A stretch of DNA of 64,000 bases from Ga0077555 sp963761475 (GCA_963761475.1 CAVXGT010000017.1:1-64000); one strand, 5' to 3'; positions 52,720 to 62,418 are shown, numbered from the stretch's first letter. Numbers and translations: made by a program. The notes: generated from the letters alone by a model not told the origin.

Positions 52720-53499
52720 ATGGCACTGCGCATCAACCTCAACGCCGACATTGCCGAAGGATACGGCGCCTACGACATCGGCGACGACCCCGCGCTGATG
52801 GCCATCATCAAGTCGGCGAGCGTCGCCTGCGGCTTCCATGCCGGCGACCACAACACCATGCACCGCCTGTGCATGCTGGCGAAGGAACTGGGCGTCAGCG
52901 TCGGCGCCCACCCCGGTTTCAACGATCTGTGGGGCTTCGGCCGCCGCCAGATCAAGATGGACGCCAAGGACCTCGAGCTGATGACCGCCTACCAGATCGG
53001 CGCGCTGCAGGCCATCGCCGGCTACGCCGGCCTTGCCGTCACGCACATGAAGGCCCATGGCGCGCTGAGCAATATGGCAGCCGTCGACGAGGGCTATGCC
53101 ATGGCTCTGGGCCGCGCCGTCAAGGCCGTCGACGCTTCGATCATCTATGTGGCGCTTGCCGGCTCCGAGATGGAGAAGGCTGCCAATCGTCTAGGCCTGC
53201 GCCTCGCCCGCGAAGGCTTTGCCGACCGCCAGTACGAGGAGGACGGCAACCTCGCCTCGCGCGCCATTCCCGGCACCGTCTACCGCGAGCCCGAGAAAGC
53301 TTTGGCCCAGGCGCTGCGCATGATCGAGAAGGGCGAGGTCGTCGCCCGCAGCGGCAAGGTCATCAAGGTCGCGGTCGACACCATCTGCGTGCATGGCGAC
53401 GAGCCGAGCGCCGTTGCCGTCGCGACCGCGGTGCGCGCGGGCCTCGACAAGGCGGGCATCGAGGTGGTGACGCTGCCTGAAATGATCGGGCCTCGATGA
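52720..53499 (+). CDS. pxpA: 5-oxoprolinase subunit A (LamB/YcsF family)
   Basis: A 259-residue barrel-fold protein, third component of the pyroglutamate-cleaving enzyme. Family blocks are INLNADIAEGYGAYDIGDD, ASVACGFHAGDHNTM, VGAHPGFNDLWGFGRR and VTHMKAHGALSNM, then DTICVHGDEPSAV. His and Asp residues in these are likely active-site. The ATG at 52720 has GGAG upstream. Divergent from pxpBC. Confidence 0.93.
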   Translation: MALRINLNADIAEGYGAYDIGDDPALMAIIKSASVACGFHAGDHNTMHRLCMLAKELGVSVGAHPGFNDLWGFGRRQIKMDAKDLELMTAYQIGALQAIAGYAGLAVTHMKAHGALSNMAAVDEGYAMALGRAVKAVDASIIYVALAGSEMEKAANRLGLRLAREGFADRQYEEDGNLASRAIPGTVYREPEKALAQALRMIEKGEVVARSGKVIKVAVDTICVHGDEPSAVAVATAVRAGLDKAGIEVVTLPEMIGPR

Positions 53500-53588
53500 A
53501 GGCGCCCGGCCGGTGGCCCGTTGCGTTGCGAGGAGTGTTCATGGATAGTCGGCGCCCCGTCTGATGGTCTTGGCGAAGGAGCCCCGAC

Positions 53589-54209
53589 ATGAAGCTTTTC
53601 TGGTCGACGCGCTCGCCGTTCGTGCGCAAGGTGATGGTTGTGGCTTACGAGACCGGTCTTGCCGACCGTATCGAACGCGAGCGCACCATCGTCGCGCCCA
53701 CCAAGCCCAATCCCGAGGTGATGGCGCACAATCCCCTGAACAAGCTGCCGACCCTGGTGCTCGACGACGGCTCCGCCCTCTATGACAGCCGCGTCATCGC
53801 CGAATATCTCGACAGCCTGCACGACGGCCCACGCCTCTTCCCGGCCGCCGGCAAGCCACGCTTCGAAGCGCTGCGCCTGCAGGCGCTGGGCGACGGCATC
53901 CTGGATTTCCTCCTCGTTGGCCTCTCTGAGAAGAACCGGCCCGCCGAGCAGCAGTCGCCCGATCTCAAGGCGGCGCTGCAAGTCAAATTCAAGACCGCCT
54001 TCGACCGGCTCGAGAAGGAGGCAGCAAGCGGCGCCTTCGCCAACGGTTTCGGCATCGGCCAGATCGCGGTGGCCTGCGTGTTGGGCTACGCTGACTTCCG
54101 CTACGCCGACAACGCCTGGCGCAACGGCCGGCCGAAGCTCGCAGCCTTCGCCGAGCAAGCCCTGAAACGCCCCTCCATGACCGAAACCCAGCACGCCGAC
54201 CAATATTGA
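53589..54209 (+). CDS. Glutathione S-transferase family protein
   Basis: A 206-residue protein. The N-terminal thioredoxin-like domain begins MKLFWSTRSPFVRKVMVVAYE, with Ser as the likely catalytic residue. MAHNPLNKLPTLVLDDG includes the cis-Pro, and YDSRVIAEYLDSLH carries the Ser-Arg that binds the glutamyl end of glutathione. The C-terminal helical domain is complete. Substrate unknown. Confidence 0.88.
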   Translation: MKLFWSTRSPFVRKVMVVAYETGLADRIERERTIVAPTKPNPEVMAHNPLNKLPTLVLDDGSALYDSRVIAEYLDSLHDGPRLFPAAGKPRFEALRLQALGDGILDFLLVGLSEKNRPAEQQSPDLKAALQVKFKTAFDRLEKEAASGAFANGFGIGQIAVACVLGYADFRYADNAWRNGRPKLAAFAEQALKRPSMTETQHADQY

Positions 54210-54430
54210 GTAGTTAGGCGAGGCGACACGCGACGACGGGAATGGGGGCGGTCCGCAGTTACCAGCCATTGTCATGCAGCCCTGGTGTGTGTCGCACAAC
54301 CGAAGCGCCGGCATCACACAAAAGCGGTGGGTCCGGGAGGTGTCCTCCCGGGCGGGTTGAAGGGCGGCAGCCCTTCTCGCGCGGCACGCGCGATACCCCC
54401 TTTACCGACACTCAGCGCCACTGTGTCCCC
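54210..54430. other. Intergenic segment upstream of the tandem repeat
   Basis: No coding signal. Contains two short GC hairpins, CCGGGAGGTGTCCTCCCGG at about 54333-54351 and GAAGGGCGGCAGCCCTTC at about 54359-54376, which may terminate the GST gene. Confidence 0.4.
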
Positions 54431-54588
54431 GCGCCGGATGCTAGTGGGCATCCGAAGGCGCAAGGAAAGGAGCGCGCCGGATTCAGGTCGCCATCCGAAG
54501 GCGCAAAGAAAGAGCGCGCCGGGTGCTGGTGGGCACCTGAAGGCGCAAGGGAAGAGCGCGCCGGATGCTAGTGGGCATCCGGTGCCCA
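54431..54588. repeat. 42-bp tandem repeat (about 3.6 units), each with a hairpin
   Basis: Units run GCGCGCCGGATGCTAGTGGG, then CATCCGAAGGCGCAAGGAAA and GA; they start at about 54431, 54472, 54514 and 54556. Each holds an inverted repeat, GGATGC with GCATCC in units one and four. In unit three both arms differ together: GGTGC pairs with GCACC. Unit two keeps only GGAT/ATCC. The array stops 4 bp before the stop of the gcdH gene, so it lies in its 3' region. Confidence 0.85.
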
Positions 54589-54591
54589 GGC

Positions 54592-55803
54592 TCAGAAAAA
54601 CGCCTGCAGGCCCGTGATGGCGCGGCCGAGGATGAGGGCGTGGACGTCGTGCGTGCCCTCATAGGTGTTGACCGTCTCGAGGTTCGCAGCGTGGCGCATG
54701 ACGTGGTACTCGATCTGGATGCCGTTGCCGCCGTGCATGTCTCGGGCCATGCGGGCGATATCGAGTGCCTTGCCGCAGTTGTTGCGCTTGACGATGGAGA
54801 TGGCTTCGGGGGCGAGCGTGCCCGCGTCGAACATGCGGCCGACCTGGAGCGCGCCCTGTAGTCCGAGGGAGATCTCGGTCAGCATGTCCGCAAGCTTCTT
54901 CTGGACGAGCTGGGTGTTGGCGAGCGGACGGCCGAACTGCTTGCGGTCGAGGGTGTACTGGCGGGCGCGGTGGAAGCAGTCCTCGGCTGCCCCCATGGCA
55001 CCCCAGGCGATGCCGAAGCGGGCACGGTTCAGACATCCGAACGGACCGGCAAGGCCCTGAACGTTGGGCAGCAGTTGGTCCTCCGAGACCTCGACGCCGT
55101 CCATGACGATTTCGCCAGTGATCGAGGCCCTGAGCGACAGCTTGCCTCCGACCTTCGGTGCGGAGAGGCCCTTCATGCCCTTTTCGAGAATGAAGCCCTT
55201 GATGCCGCCGCCATGCGCTTCCGACTTGGCCCATACGACGAACACGTCGGCGATCGGCGCATTCGAGATCCACATCTTGGAGCCCGAGAGGCGATAGCCG
55301 CCGTTGATCTGCTCGGCGCGTGTCTTCATGCCGCCGGGGTCGGAGCCCGCATCCGGCTCGGTGAGGCCGAAGCAGCCGATCCACTCGCCCGAGGCGAGCT
55401 TCGGCAGGTATTTCATGCGCTGCTCTTCCGAGCCGTAGGCATAGATCGGGTGCATGACGAGGGACGACTGCACGCTCATCATCGAGCGGTAGCCGCTGTC
55501 GACCCGCTCCACCTCGCGGGCGACGAGGCCGTAGGAGACGTAGTTGGCGTTGGCGCAGCCGTACTTCTCCGGCAGCGTCACGCCGAGCAGCCCCAGCGCG
55601 CCCATCTCGCGGAAGATCTCCGGGTCGGTCGCTTCGTTGAGGTAGGACTCGACCACCCGCGGCGCCAGCTTGTCCTGCGCGTAGGCGCGCGCGGTGTCGC
55701 GAATGGCGCGCTCGTCCTCGTCAAGCTGGCTATCGAGCAGGAATGGGTCCTCCCATGAGAACGCTGCTGCTCTGTCGCTTTTGCCCGGCGCCTTGCTCTG
55801 CAT
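54592..55803 (-). CDS. gcdH: Glutaryl-CoA dehydrogenase
   Basis: A 403-residue acyl-CoA dehydrogenase that converts glutaryl-CoA to crotonyl-CoA and CO2 in lysine, tryptophan and benzoyl degradation. Motifs are CFGLTEPDAGSDPGGMKTRA, GSKMWISNAPIADVFVVWAK, and the catalytic Glu in NTYEGTHDVHALILGRAITG. Typical gcdH features such as FSWEDPFLLDSQL at the start are present. A CaiB-type CoA-transferase and an MFS exporter lie upstream on the same strand. Confidence 0.93.
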   Translation of the reverse strand: MQSKAPGKSDRAAAFSWEDPFLLDSQLDEDERAIRDTARAYAQDKLAPRVVESYLNEATDPEIFREMGALGLLGVTLPEKYGCANANYVSYGLVAREVERVDSGYRSMMSVQSSLVMHPIYAYGSEEQRMKYLPKLASGEWIGCFGLTEPDAGSDPGGMKTRAEQINGGYRLSGSKMWISNAPIADVFVVWAKSEAHGGGIKGFILEKGMKGLSAPKVGGKLSLRASITGEIVMDGVEVSEDQLLPNVQGLAGPFGCLNRARFGIAWGAMGAAEDCFHRARQYTLDRKQFGRPLANTQLVQKKLADMLTEISLGLQGALQVGRMFDAGTLAPEAISIVKRNNCGKALDIARMARDMHGGNGIQIEYHVMRHAANLETVNTYEGTHDVHALILGRAITGLQAFF

Positions 55804-55950
55804 CTCGAATTTCCCTTGGCTCGGCGCCGCGTTACGTGCGCGCGCCCTTCATGCTTCGATCCGGCCCGGCGGGTCGTTCAGGTAGGGCCAATCTGGCCCG
55901 CTGCCAGCCTGGCCGGTTCCATGGCACGAGGCCGGCCAGCAGGGCAAGTC

Positions 55951-57228
55951 CTAGCCGGCATTGGCGATCGCATCACGGGCGATCAGGTGCCGCCGCCAGG
56001 ATACCGCGATCTCCAGCGTGACCAGCAGGCCGCCCGCCACCATGATCAGCGCCGTAGCGCGGTAGCCGAACACCGGGATCATGGTGCCGACGGCCAAAAG
56101 CCCGATCGGCAGTGTGTAAATGGCGAGCATACGGACGCCCATGATCCGCCCTCGGAAGCGCTCTTCGGAGGTCCTCAGCAGCATGATCGCCAGCGTTACC
56201 ATGCTGAGGCTCTGGGACGTGCCCGCCACCACCAGCAATGCCATCGCGACCGGCACGCTCTCGGCCATCACGAACGCGAGGAGCGCCAGGTACCAGACGA
56301 CGGCCGCGGCCAGCATCATGCGTGCCGGCTGGATGCGGCTGCCGAACACGCTCAGCGCCACCGAACCGATGAAGGCGCCCGTCGCAAAGCTCGCGACCAT
56401 CAGGCCGAGGCCGGCCTGGTCCAGCTTGAAGACATTGCGCGCGATGTAGGGCATGAGCCCGCCGGTGAGCGGAAACGCCGTGAGGTTGACGAGCGCTGCC
56501 AGGCTCATGGCGGCGAGCAGGCGCGGTGTGCGCCAGACATAGGCGAGCCCCTCGCTGAGGTCGCGCCAGGGAGATGGCCGCGTCGTCGGCGAGCTGACGG
56601 CGGGCGCAACACCATTGGGTGAGACCGGCCGCGGGCCGCGATCGACCAGCATCGTCAGCAGCGCACCGGCGATGTAGATCGCGGTGATCGCCATGTAGGC
56701 TTTCGACATGCCATAGGTCGCGATCAACCCGGCGCCCGCCAGCGCGCCGGCGATCCGTGCTGAATCCTGTGTGGTCCGCGAAATGCCCATCGCGGCGACC
56801 AGATGCGCCGGCGGAACGGTCGTGCCGACGAGCGCGCTGCGGATGCCGATGTCGGACGGGCGGATGAGGCCGCCGAGCGCCGCCACCACGAACACCACGT
56901 TGGGCTCAAGTTTGTCGGAGAGCGCAAACATCAGCAGCGTGGCCGCGAAGATCGCATAGCCGAACCGCATCACCGAGAGCACGTTGCGCAATCCCATCCG
57001 GTCGCCGAGCACGCCGATCATCGGCGAGATCAGCGTGCCGACGAACTGCAGCGATCCGAATACCGTCAGCAGCAGCACCGAGTTGGTCTTGACCAGCACG
57101 TACCAGCCGAGGATCAGGGTCTCCATCTCGAGACCCCACGCCGTGAGCAGGTCGGCAGGCCATTGGAACCGGTAGCTCCGGGTTTGGAACGGCGCCAAGG
57201 CCGCTGGCCCTCTCATCGATCGCACCAA
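55951..57228 (-). CDS. MFS transporter (MFS_3/EntS-type)
   Basis: A 425-residue protein with about 12 helices. SPMIGVLGDRMGLRNVL and FRGRIMGVRMLAIYTLPIG are MFS loops, and RIAGALAGAGLIATYG fits the MFS_3 exporters. The substrate is unknown. It sits between gcdH and the CoA-transferase, about 150 bp upstream of the former and 90 bp downstream of the latter. Confidence 0.85.
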   Translation of the reverse strand: MVRSMRGPAALAPFQTRSYRFQWPADLLTAWGLEMETLILGWYVLVKTNSVLLLTVFGSLQFVGTLISPMIGVLGDRMGLRNVLSVMRFGYAIFAATLLMFALSDKLEPNVVFVVAALGGLIRPSDIGIRSALVGTTVPPAHLVAAMGISRTTQDSARIAGALAGAGLIATYGMSKAYMAITAIYIAGALLTMLVDRGPRPVSPNGVAPAVSSPTTRPSPWRDLSEGLAYVWRTPRLLAAMSLAALVNLTAFPLTGGLMPYIARNVFKLDQAGLGLMVASFATGAFIGSVALSVFGSRIQPARMMLAAAVVWYLALLAFVMAESVPVAMALLVVAGTSQSLSMVTLAIMLLRTSEERFRGRIMGVRMLAIYTLPIGLLAVGTMIPVFGYRATALIMVAGGLLVTLEIAVSWRRHLIARDAIANAG

Positions 57229-57317
57229 CCGACCGCACCGGCCCCTTGCCGGAGGCCGGTCCCCAAACCATCATCTGCCCCGCTTCGGCAAAGCTGCTGC
57301 ATCCGCTGTTGCACGCG

Positions 57318-58781
57318 CTATTCGGCCGCCAGCGCTTTCGGTGAGGCGGGCCACGCCGCCGCATCGCCGCCCAGCACCGGCGTTGGGCGGATCCAATGGG
57401 GCGGTGTCTCGGAAAGCTTGAGAATCGGTCCGAGATGGCGCAGCGGCCCGATCTTCGGTTGCGTCTCGATCCGGATCTCGGCGAGCTCCTCGGCACTGAG
57501 GTCCATGTTGGCGCGGGGGTAGTCGACCTTGCCCTGCCGGTAGACGAACATGCCCGATTGGCACAGCGACACGCGCACCAGATAGCTGCCGCCTTCGCGC
57601 GCGCGCCGCGCCAGCGCCAGCATGACGCCGTAGGCGCCGAGATACCCGGTCGTGTAGTCGCAAGCCGCCGCCGGCAGCAGATGCGGACGTTCCGGATTGT
57701 TGTCGTGGCAGATGCCGGTCATGGTCTGCGCCACCTGTTCCCACCCACCCCGGTGGCTGAACGGCCCGTCGCCGCCATAGCAGCTTATCGACGTGCAGAT
57801 GATGCCGGGTTTGAGCTGCGCCAGCTCCTCAGGCCCGAAGCCGAGCTTCTGCATGATGCCCGGCCGATAGCCCTGCGAGAACACGTCCGCGTCCTTGATC
57901 AGCTCCTTCAGGCGGGCGGCGTCCTCGGCCTTCTTGAGGTCGAGGAAGCAGCTGCGCTTGCCGTGGCTTGTGTCCATCACGTGCTCGGGGATCTGTGGCA
58001 CACCCTCGGCCGCGATCATCAGCACTTCCGCACCATGCTCGGCGAGCGTGCGCGCGCAAATAGGGCCGGCCAGGATCCGCGTCAGGTCCAGCACCCGAAG
58101 GCCCTCGAGCGGCCGGGCGCCGCCCTTGCCGTTGCCCTTGTCGGCCTCCCGGTTCGTGAGTGGCGCGAACGGCACGGGATCGCTATCGCCGATCTTGATC
58201 ACCTCGACGATCGGTTTGCCCGCCAACACCCGGCCGTGCTCGCTTGCGAGCCATTCGGCGTTGGTTCGCACCATGCCGCCGCAAACCCGGTGCTCGTCGA
58301 TCGCCGCCTCGAGGTCGAGCGCATTCCATTGGGCAACGGCCTTGGAGACAGTCTCCGGCGTCGGTTCGGTGAGCCCCAGCAGCTTCGACATCCGCGCTTT
58401 AAGGTTCGGCAGGCCGAAGTGCGGCAGCACGAAGCGCCCGTCCTTGGTCGGCCATGGCTGCGTGATAGCCCGCATCGCCTCATGGTCTTTGCTCACAACG
58501 TCGCGAAAGACGCCGTTGGCATCCGGCCGCTGCAGATACGAGCTGCTCTTGAGCCCGGCGGCGGCGTGGCGCACGTTGATCGAGGCCTTCTGCCGGCGCC
58601 CGGTGCGCATTTCCCAGATGTCGTTGACGGCAACGCCGACGCCACCGAGCACGGCCGCCACCGTGTCGCCGATGCGAAAGCGGGTCGACAGCACAGGGTC
58701 GCTACCGTGGATGTCGACTTCGCCGGCCGCCGGCATACCCTGCCCACGCGCTGCCATCACCTCTTCGAATGCTGTCGCCAT
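57318..58781 (-). CDS. CaiB/BaiF-type CoA-transferase, two-domain form
   Basis: A 487-residue protein, longer than the common 380-410. The N-terminal 220 residues resemble the back half of a CaiB fold (VLGGVGVAVNDIWEMRTGRRQKASINVRHAA). From about residue 228 the usual start appears: GLRVLDLTRILAGPICARTLAEHGAEVLMI, then DLKKAEDAARLKELIKDADVFSQGYRPG. The catalytic Asp of the class should lie near VDVSL-type sites; its position is not certain here. Two-domain members include formyl-CoA-type fusions. The substrate is unknown; its nearness to gcdH allows a dicarboxylate-CoA role. Confidence 0.8.
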   Translation of the reverse strand: MATAFEEVMAARGQGMPAAGEVDIHGSDPVLSTRFRIGDTVAAVLGGVGVAVNDIWEMRTGRRQKASINVRHAAAGLKSSSYLQRPDANGVFRDVVSKDHEAMRAITQPWPTKDGRFVLPHFGLPNLKARMSKLLGLTEPTPETVSKAVAQWNALDLEAAIDEHRVCGGMVRTNAEWLASEHGRVLAGKPIVEVIKIGDSDPVPFAPLTNREADKGNGKGGARPLEGLRVLDLTRILAGPICARTLAEHGAEVLMIAAEGVPQIPEHVMDTSHGKRSCFLDLKKAEDAARLKELIKDADVFSQGYRPGIMQKLGFGPEELAQLKPGIICTSISCYGGDGPFSHRGGWEQVAQTMTGICHDNNPERPHLLPAAACDYTTGYLGAYGVMLALARRAREGGSYLVRVSLCQSGMFVYRQGKVDYPRANMDLSAEELAEIRIETQPKIGPLRHLGPILKLSETPPHWIRPTPVLGGDAAAWPASPKALAAE

Positions 58782-58950
58782 TTTGCGTTCCTCCGTCGTT
58801 TCTGGGCCAATGATGCCCTTGGGGGCGGCGGCGGTCTACAGCCGCGTGTCCGCGCGCAGTTATGGGCTCCAGCAGGCTCGCAGATGTTTGGCGGCGGGAG
58901 GGTAGGGAGAGACAGGAATGGGTCGTGTAATCCGGCGCTGCCGATGCAAC

Positions 58951-59928
58951 CTAACCGGCAATGGGGTTGCGGGCGTCGATCGCCTGTCGAACCCAGCCCA
59001 GCACGGCGCCGTAGTTGTTGGCGATCCAAAGGTGCCCGTGGCCTTCGAGCTCGACCACATCGCAGGCCCCGAGCCGCGAGGCCAGCCGCCGCGCCGCCGA
59101 TCGCGGCACGTTCTGGTCGTGGGTGCCGAGCCAAAGCCGCGCTGGCATCGCGGCCCTCGCCAGATCGACACGTCCCGCGGCGACGTTCCCCGCATCGACG
59201 CACCACGGCTGGCCGAACAGCGCGAGGTCCGTGATCGGCCCGCTGACGCCCGGCCTGAGGCCTTCGGTGAACGTCGCTCCGAGCCGCCGTCGCGTTTCCG
59301 GTTGTCGCAGCACGTCCTGGTCCACCGCCGCGATCCGCACCATCGCCAGCCGCATCCCGGCATCCGGCGCAATCGCCAGCGCCAAGCGGAACGCGCCGAA
59401 CACCAGCCCCACCGCCGAAGGCGTTCGCGCTAGCTGCCCGAAGCAGAAACGGTGGAACCGGGAAATCTCCCCGTCGGCCTCCCCGTGGATCGGACCGACC
59501 GGCGCCACCAGGGCCAGCGCCGTGACGCGCTCTGCCAGCAACGCTGCCGTAACCGCTGCGTAGGGTCCACCGCCCGACACGCCAAAGAGGCTGAACTGCC
59601 CCAGCCCGAGCTGGTCGGCGAGTGCGGCGACGTCTGCCGCATAGGCGCCGAGAGAGGGCTTGGCCGGCATCGACGAGCCCCCATACCCCCAACGGTCCGG
59701 TGCGATGACATTGAGGCCGAGCGCTGAGGCCGCGGCATGGGTCGCCGAAAACTTGAGCCGCGAACCCGGCGTGCCATGTAGTGCGATCAGCGCATCCCCC
59801 CGCGGATCACCGAACGAGCGGTAGGTTATCTGTCGGCCATCCCCGAGCCTGAGGAGGCCATCGCGCGGCCCGTCATCTTCGCGGGCGCCCTGGGGGCGGT
59901 CCACACCTAGTCTGCCGTCGTTCCCCAA
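58951..59928 (-). CDS. Alpha/beta hydrolase
   Basis: A 325-residue hydrolase. The oxyanion motif is IALHGTPGSRLKF, the nucleophile elbow LFGVSGGGPYAAV, the acid in LWLGTHDQNVP and the base in LEGHGHLWIANN. NVIAPDRWGYGGSSMP is typical of the esterase group. Substrate unknown. The true start may be a codon downstream of 59928, as the first 25 residues are low in similarity. Confidence 0.82.
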   Translation of the reverse strand: MGNDGRLGVDRPQGAREDDGPRDGLLRLGDGRQITYRSFGDPRGDALIALHGTPGSRLKFSATHAAASALGLNVIAPDRWGYGGSSMPAKPSLGAYAADVAALADQLGLGQFSLFGVSGGGPYAAVTAALLAERVTALALVAPVGPIHGEADGEISRFHRFCFGQLARTPSAVGLVFGAFRLALAIAPDAGMRLAMVRIAAVDQDVLRQPETRRRLGATFTEGLRPGVSGPITDLALFGQPWCVDAGNVAAGRVDLARAAMPARLWLGTHDQNVPRSAARRLASRLGACDVVELEGHGHLWIANNYGAVLGWVRQAIDARNPIAG

Positions 59929-60286
59929 GCCGTCCCCCTTGGCCCTGGAGAGGGTCTTGCATCGTAGCCGCTAAAGACCCCCGCCGCGTGCATGCCAGCC
60001 TCACGAAACCAACCAGGTCAGCGCCAGCAGGCTCGCAACCACCAGTATCCTTCGACGATGGCGCCGGCATGTCTCGCACGCCCACGCGTCCGCCAGCCGC
60101 TGTGTCCACGTCATCACCTGCCACCAGTCATAACGTCTGCCCTCTGCGTGTCATTGCCCGACGCGCATGCGAGCCGCAGCCACAGTCATGGCGCATGCCA
60201 CGCCACCCATCAAGACGTGAGCGCCAGAGGCACCACGGTTCTCATGGGCTTGATCCCAACCAGCCAGCCTCCACCCTCAAAACGCA
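59929..60286. other. Intergenic region, nothing recognised
   Basis: About 360 bp between the hydrolase start and the cytochrome c' terminator. Short frames on both strands lack motifs and ribosome sites. It should contain the hydrolase promoter. Confidence 0.4.
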
Positions 60287-60311
60287 AACGGGAGGGTCAA
60301 ACCCTCCCGTT
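60287..60311 (-). terminator. Rho-independent terminator of the cytochrome c' gene
   Basis: AACGGGAGGGT (60287-60297) pairs perfectly with ACCCTCCCGTT (60301-60311) around CAA. On the minus strand TTTGCGTTTT follows. It lies about 30 bp past the stop. Confidence 0.85.
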
Positions 60312-60341
60312 CAAGCCGTTGGTCGGGCTCACGCCTTGGGC

Positions 60342-60797
60342 TTATTTCTTCTTCACGCGGTAGTCCTGATGGCACCCTTTGCAGCTCTTGCCGACCTCGG
60401 CAAATGCTGCCTTGAACGCATCGGCACCGTTGGCTGCTGCCGCGGAAGCCTTGGCGGCGTCGCTCGCCATTTTCTTACCCTTGGCATCGAAATCCGCGAA
60501 ATCCGTCCAGATCTTCGGCGCTGCAGTCGTCTCGCCGCCGGTCTCGCTGCCCTTCGGGAATAGCTTGGCGAAGTCGGTCCACCCGGTCGCGATCACGTCC
60601 ATGTTGGCCTTGGCTTTGGCCGCATCGTAGGGTGCCTCGCCTTTGACCATCTGGCCGGACGATTTGGCTGCGCCACCGACTGCTTTCATCAATTCTTTGC
60701 GCTTGGCGATGGCGTCCTGCGCCACGGCGACGCCAGAAGCGATCACTGCGGCTGCCGCCAGCACCGAAAGGCCGGTCAAGAGTTTCGTTTTCGACAT
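60342..60797 (-). CDS. Cytochrome c'
   Basis: A 151-residue periplasmic c-type cytochrome. The signal peptide is MSKTKLLTGLSVLAAAAVIASGVAVAQ. The mature protein has the four-helix pattern (IAKRKELMKAVGGAAKSSGQM) and the single haem site CKGCHQDY at the C-terminus, where it belongs in this class. Cytochrome c' proteins bind NO and help resist it, or carry electrons. The start at 60797 is set by the signal peptide. Confidence 0.9.
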   Translation of the reverse strand: MSKTKLLTGLSVLAAAAVIASGVAVAQDAIAKRKELMKAVGGAAKSSGQMVKGEAPYDAAKAKANMDVIATGWTDFAKLFPKGSETGGETTAAPKIWTDFADFDAKGKKMASDAAKASAAAANGADAFKAAFAEVGKSCKGCHQDYRVKKK

Positions 60798-61038
60798 GGT
60801 GTCTCCGTTGGGGTCGTGAAGTCCAAGCCGGGTATGTCCCCCGACTGTCGCGGAGGTTATGGCAAGTTTGAGCCTGCACCGATCCAAAATCTTTGTGATT
60901 GGACTTCAGTCCTAGACCATGTTCCGCAGGCCAAGCGGCCCCGACAAAAAAAAGGTGCCCGCTCGGCAAACCCGGACCGATGCAGGTCAACAGGACCGAA
61001 GCCCCGCTGGCCTGCCCGTGGAAGGCGGCGGAGCGCCT

Positions 61039-62241
61039 TTACCGCAAGCTGCCGCAGAAGCGCTGGATGCGGCTGCACGCTTCCTCGAGCGAAGCGTTGT
61101 CGAGCGCATAGGAAACGCGGAAGAACGGCGAAAGAGCGAAGGCCGCACCGTGCACGGTCGCCACGCCTTCTTCCTCCAGCAGCGCCGTGACGAAATCCTC
61201 GTCGTTGGCAATCTTCTTGCCCGCTGCCGTCGTCTTGCCGATGGTTCCCGCGCAGGACGGATAGACATAGAACGCGCCCTGCGGTTTCGGACACTTGATG
61301 CCGTTGGCCTGGTTCAGCATCGAGACCACAAGATCGCGGCGCTCCCGGAACAGCTCGGCATTGGTCTTGATGAAATCCTGCGGCCCGTTGAGGGCTTCCA
61401 CGCCGGCCCATTGCGAGATGGACGATGGATTGGACGTCGATTGGCTTTGCAGCTTGCACATCTGCTTGATCAGCGGCTCGGGCCCGCCGGCATAGCCGAT
61501 CCGCCAGCCGGTCATGCAGTAGGCCTTGGAGAGACCGTTCACGGTGAGCGTGCGCTCGTAGAGGCGGGGCTCCACCTGGGCGATGGTGTAGAACTCCAGG
61601 CCGTCGAACAGCAGGTGCTCGTACATGTCGTCGGTCATCACCCAGACATGCTCGTTGGCAACAAGGACGTCGGTGAGCGCCTTGAGCTCGGCGCGCGTGT
61701 AGGCGGCGCCCGTCGGGTTCGACGGTGCGTTGAACATGAACCACTTGGTCTTCGGCGTGATCGCCTTGGCGAGCGCCTCTGGACGCAGCTTGTAGCCGTC
61801 CTCGATCGTCGTCGGCGCAAAAACCGGCGTGCCGCCTGCCAGCTGCACGATGTCGGCATACGACACCCAGCACGGCGCCGGCATCACCACTTCGTCGCCA
61901 GCGTTGATGGTTGCCATCAGGGCGTTGAACAGCACCTGCTTGCCGCCGGTGCCGACCGAGATCTGGCTGCGCTTGTAGTCGAGGCTGTTCTCGCGCTTGA
62001 ACTTGGCGACGATGGCGTCCTTCAGCTCCGGGATGCCATCGATGTCGGTGTACTTGGTCTTGCCCGACTGGATCGCCTTGATGGCGGCGTCCTTGATGTT
62101 CTGCGGAGTGTCGAAATCGGGCTCACCCTGGCTCAGGATGATGATCTCGCGGCCTTCGGCGGCGAGTGCGCGCGCTTTCGCCGACACGCCCATCGTCGCA
62201 GAAACCCCAATTCGATTAATGGCGTCGGAATAAAAGCCCAT
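61039..62241 (-). CDS. aspC: Aspartate aminotransferase (class I PLP)
   Basis: A 400-residue aminotransferase of subgroup I-gamma, as in Rhizobium and Thermus. PLP Lys is in TVNGLSKAYCMTGWRIGYAGGP; the substrate and cofactor sites include FMFNAPSNPTGA and FRVSYALDN with the carboxylate-binding Arg. It transfers amino groups between aspartate, glutamate and oxo acids, possibly also prephenate. The start MGFYSDAINRIG at 62241 is preferred over 62346. Confidence 0.93.
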   Translation of the reverse strand: MGFYSDAINRIGVSATMGVSAKARALAAEGREIIILSQGEPDFDTPQNIKDAAIKAIQSGKTKYTDIDGIPELKDAIVAKFKRENSLDYKRSQISVGTGGKQVLFNALMATINAGDEVVMPAPCWVSYADIVQLAGGTPVFAPTTIEDGYKLRPEALAKAITPKTKWFMFNAPSNPTGAAYTRAELKALTDVLVANEHVWVMTDDMYEHLLFDGLEFYTIAQVEPRLYERTLTVNGLSKAYCMTGWRIGYAGGPEPLIKQMCKLQSQSTSNPSSISQWAGVEALNGPQDFIKTNAELFRERRDLVVSMLNQANGIKCPKPQGAFYVYPSCAGTIGKTTAAGKKIANDEDFVTALLEEEGVATVHGAAFALSPFFRVSYALDNASLEEACSRIQRFCGSLR

Positions 62242-62418
62242 GGCGGCAGCCTTTCGGGATCGGCTTTCAGGTTGGTTTCGCGCTGTCCCCGCCGACTCCA
62301 ACCCGAGAGGCCGGCAAGGCGGCGCGGACCATAGGCGCATGTGCAAGCAAGGGCAAGGCGGCTCCCACGTGTTATGCGCAGCCCTGCATTGCCATAATCG
62401 CGCGAAGAGGGCGAGGCC

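Noticed and set aside
54431..54588. Possible CRISPR array
   Set aside because: The units follow one another without unique spacers, units differ among themselves, and no cas genes are present. It is a plain tandem repeat with hairpins.
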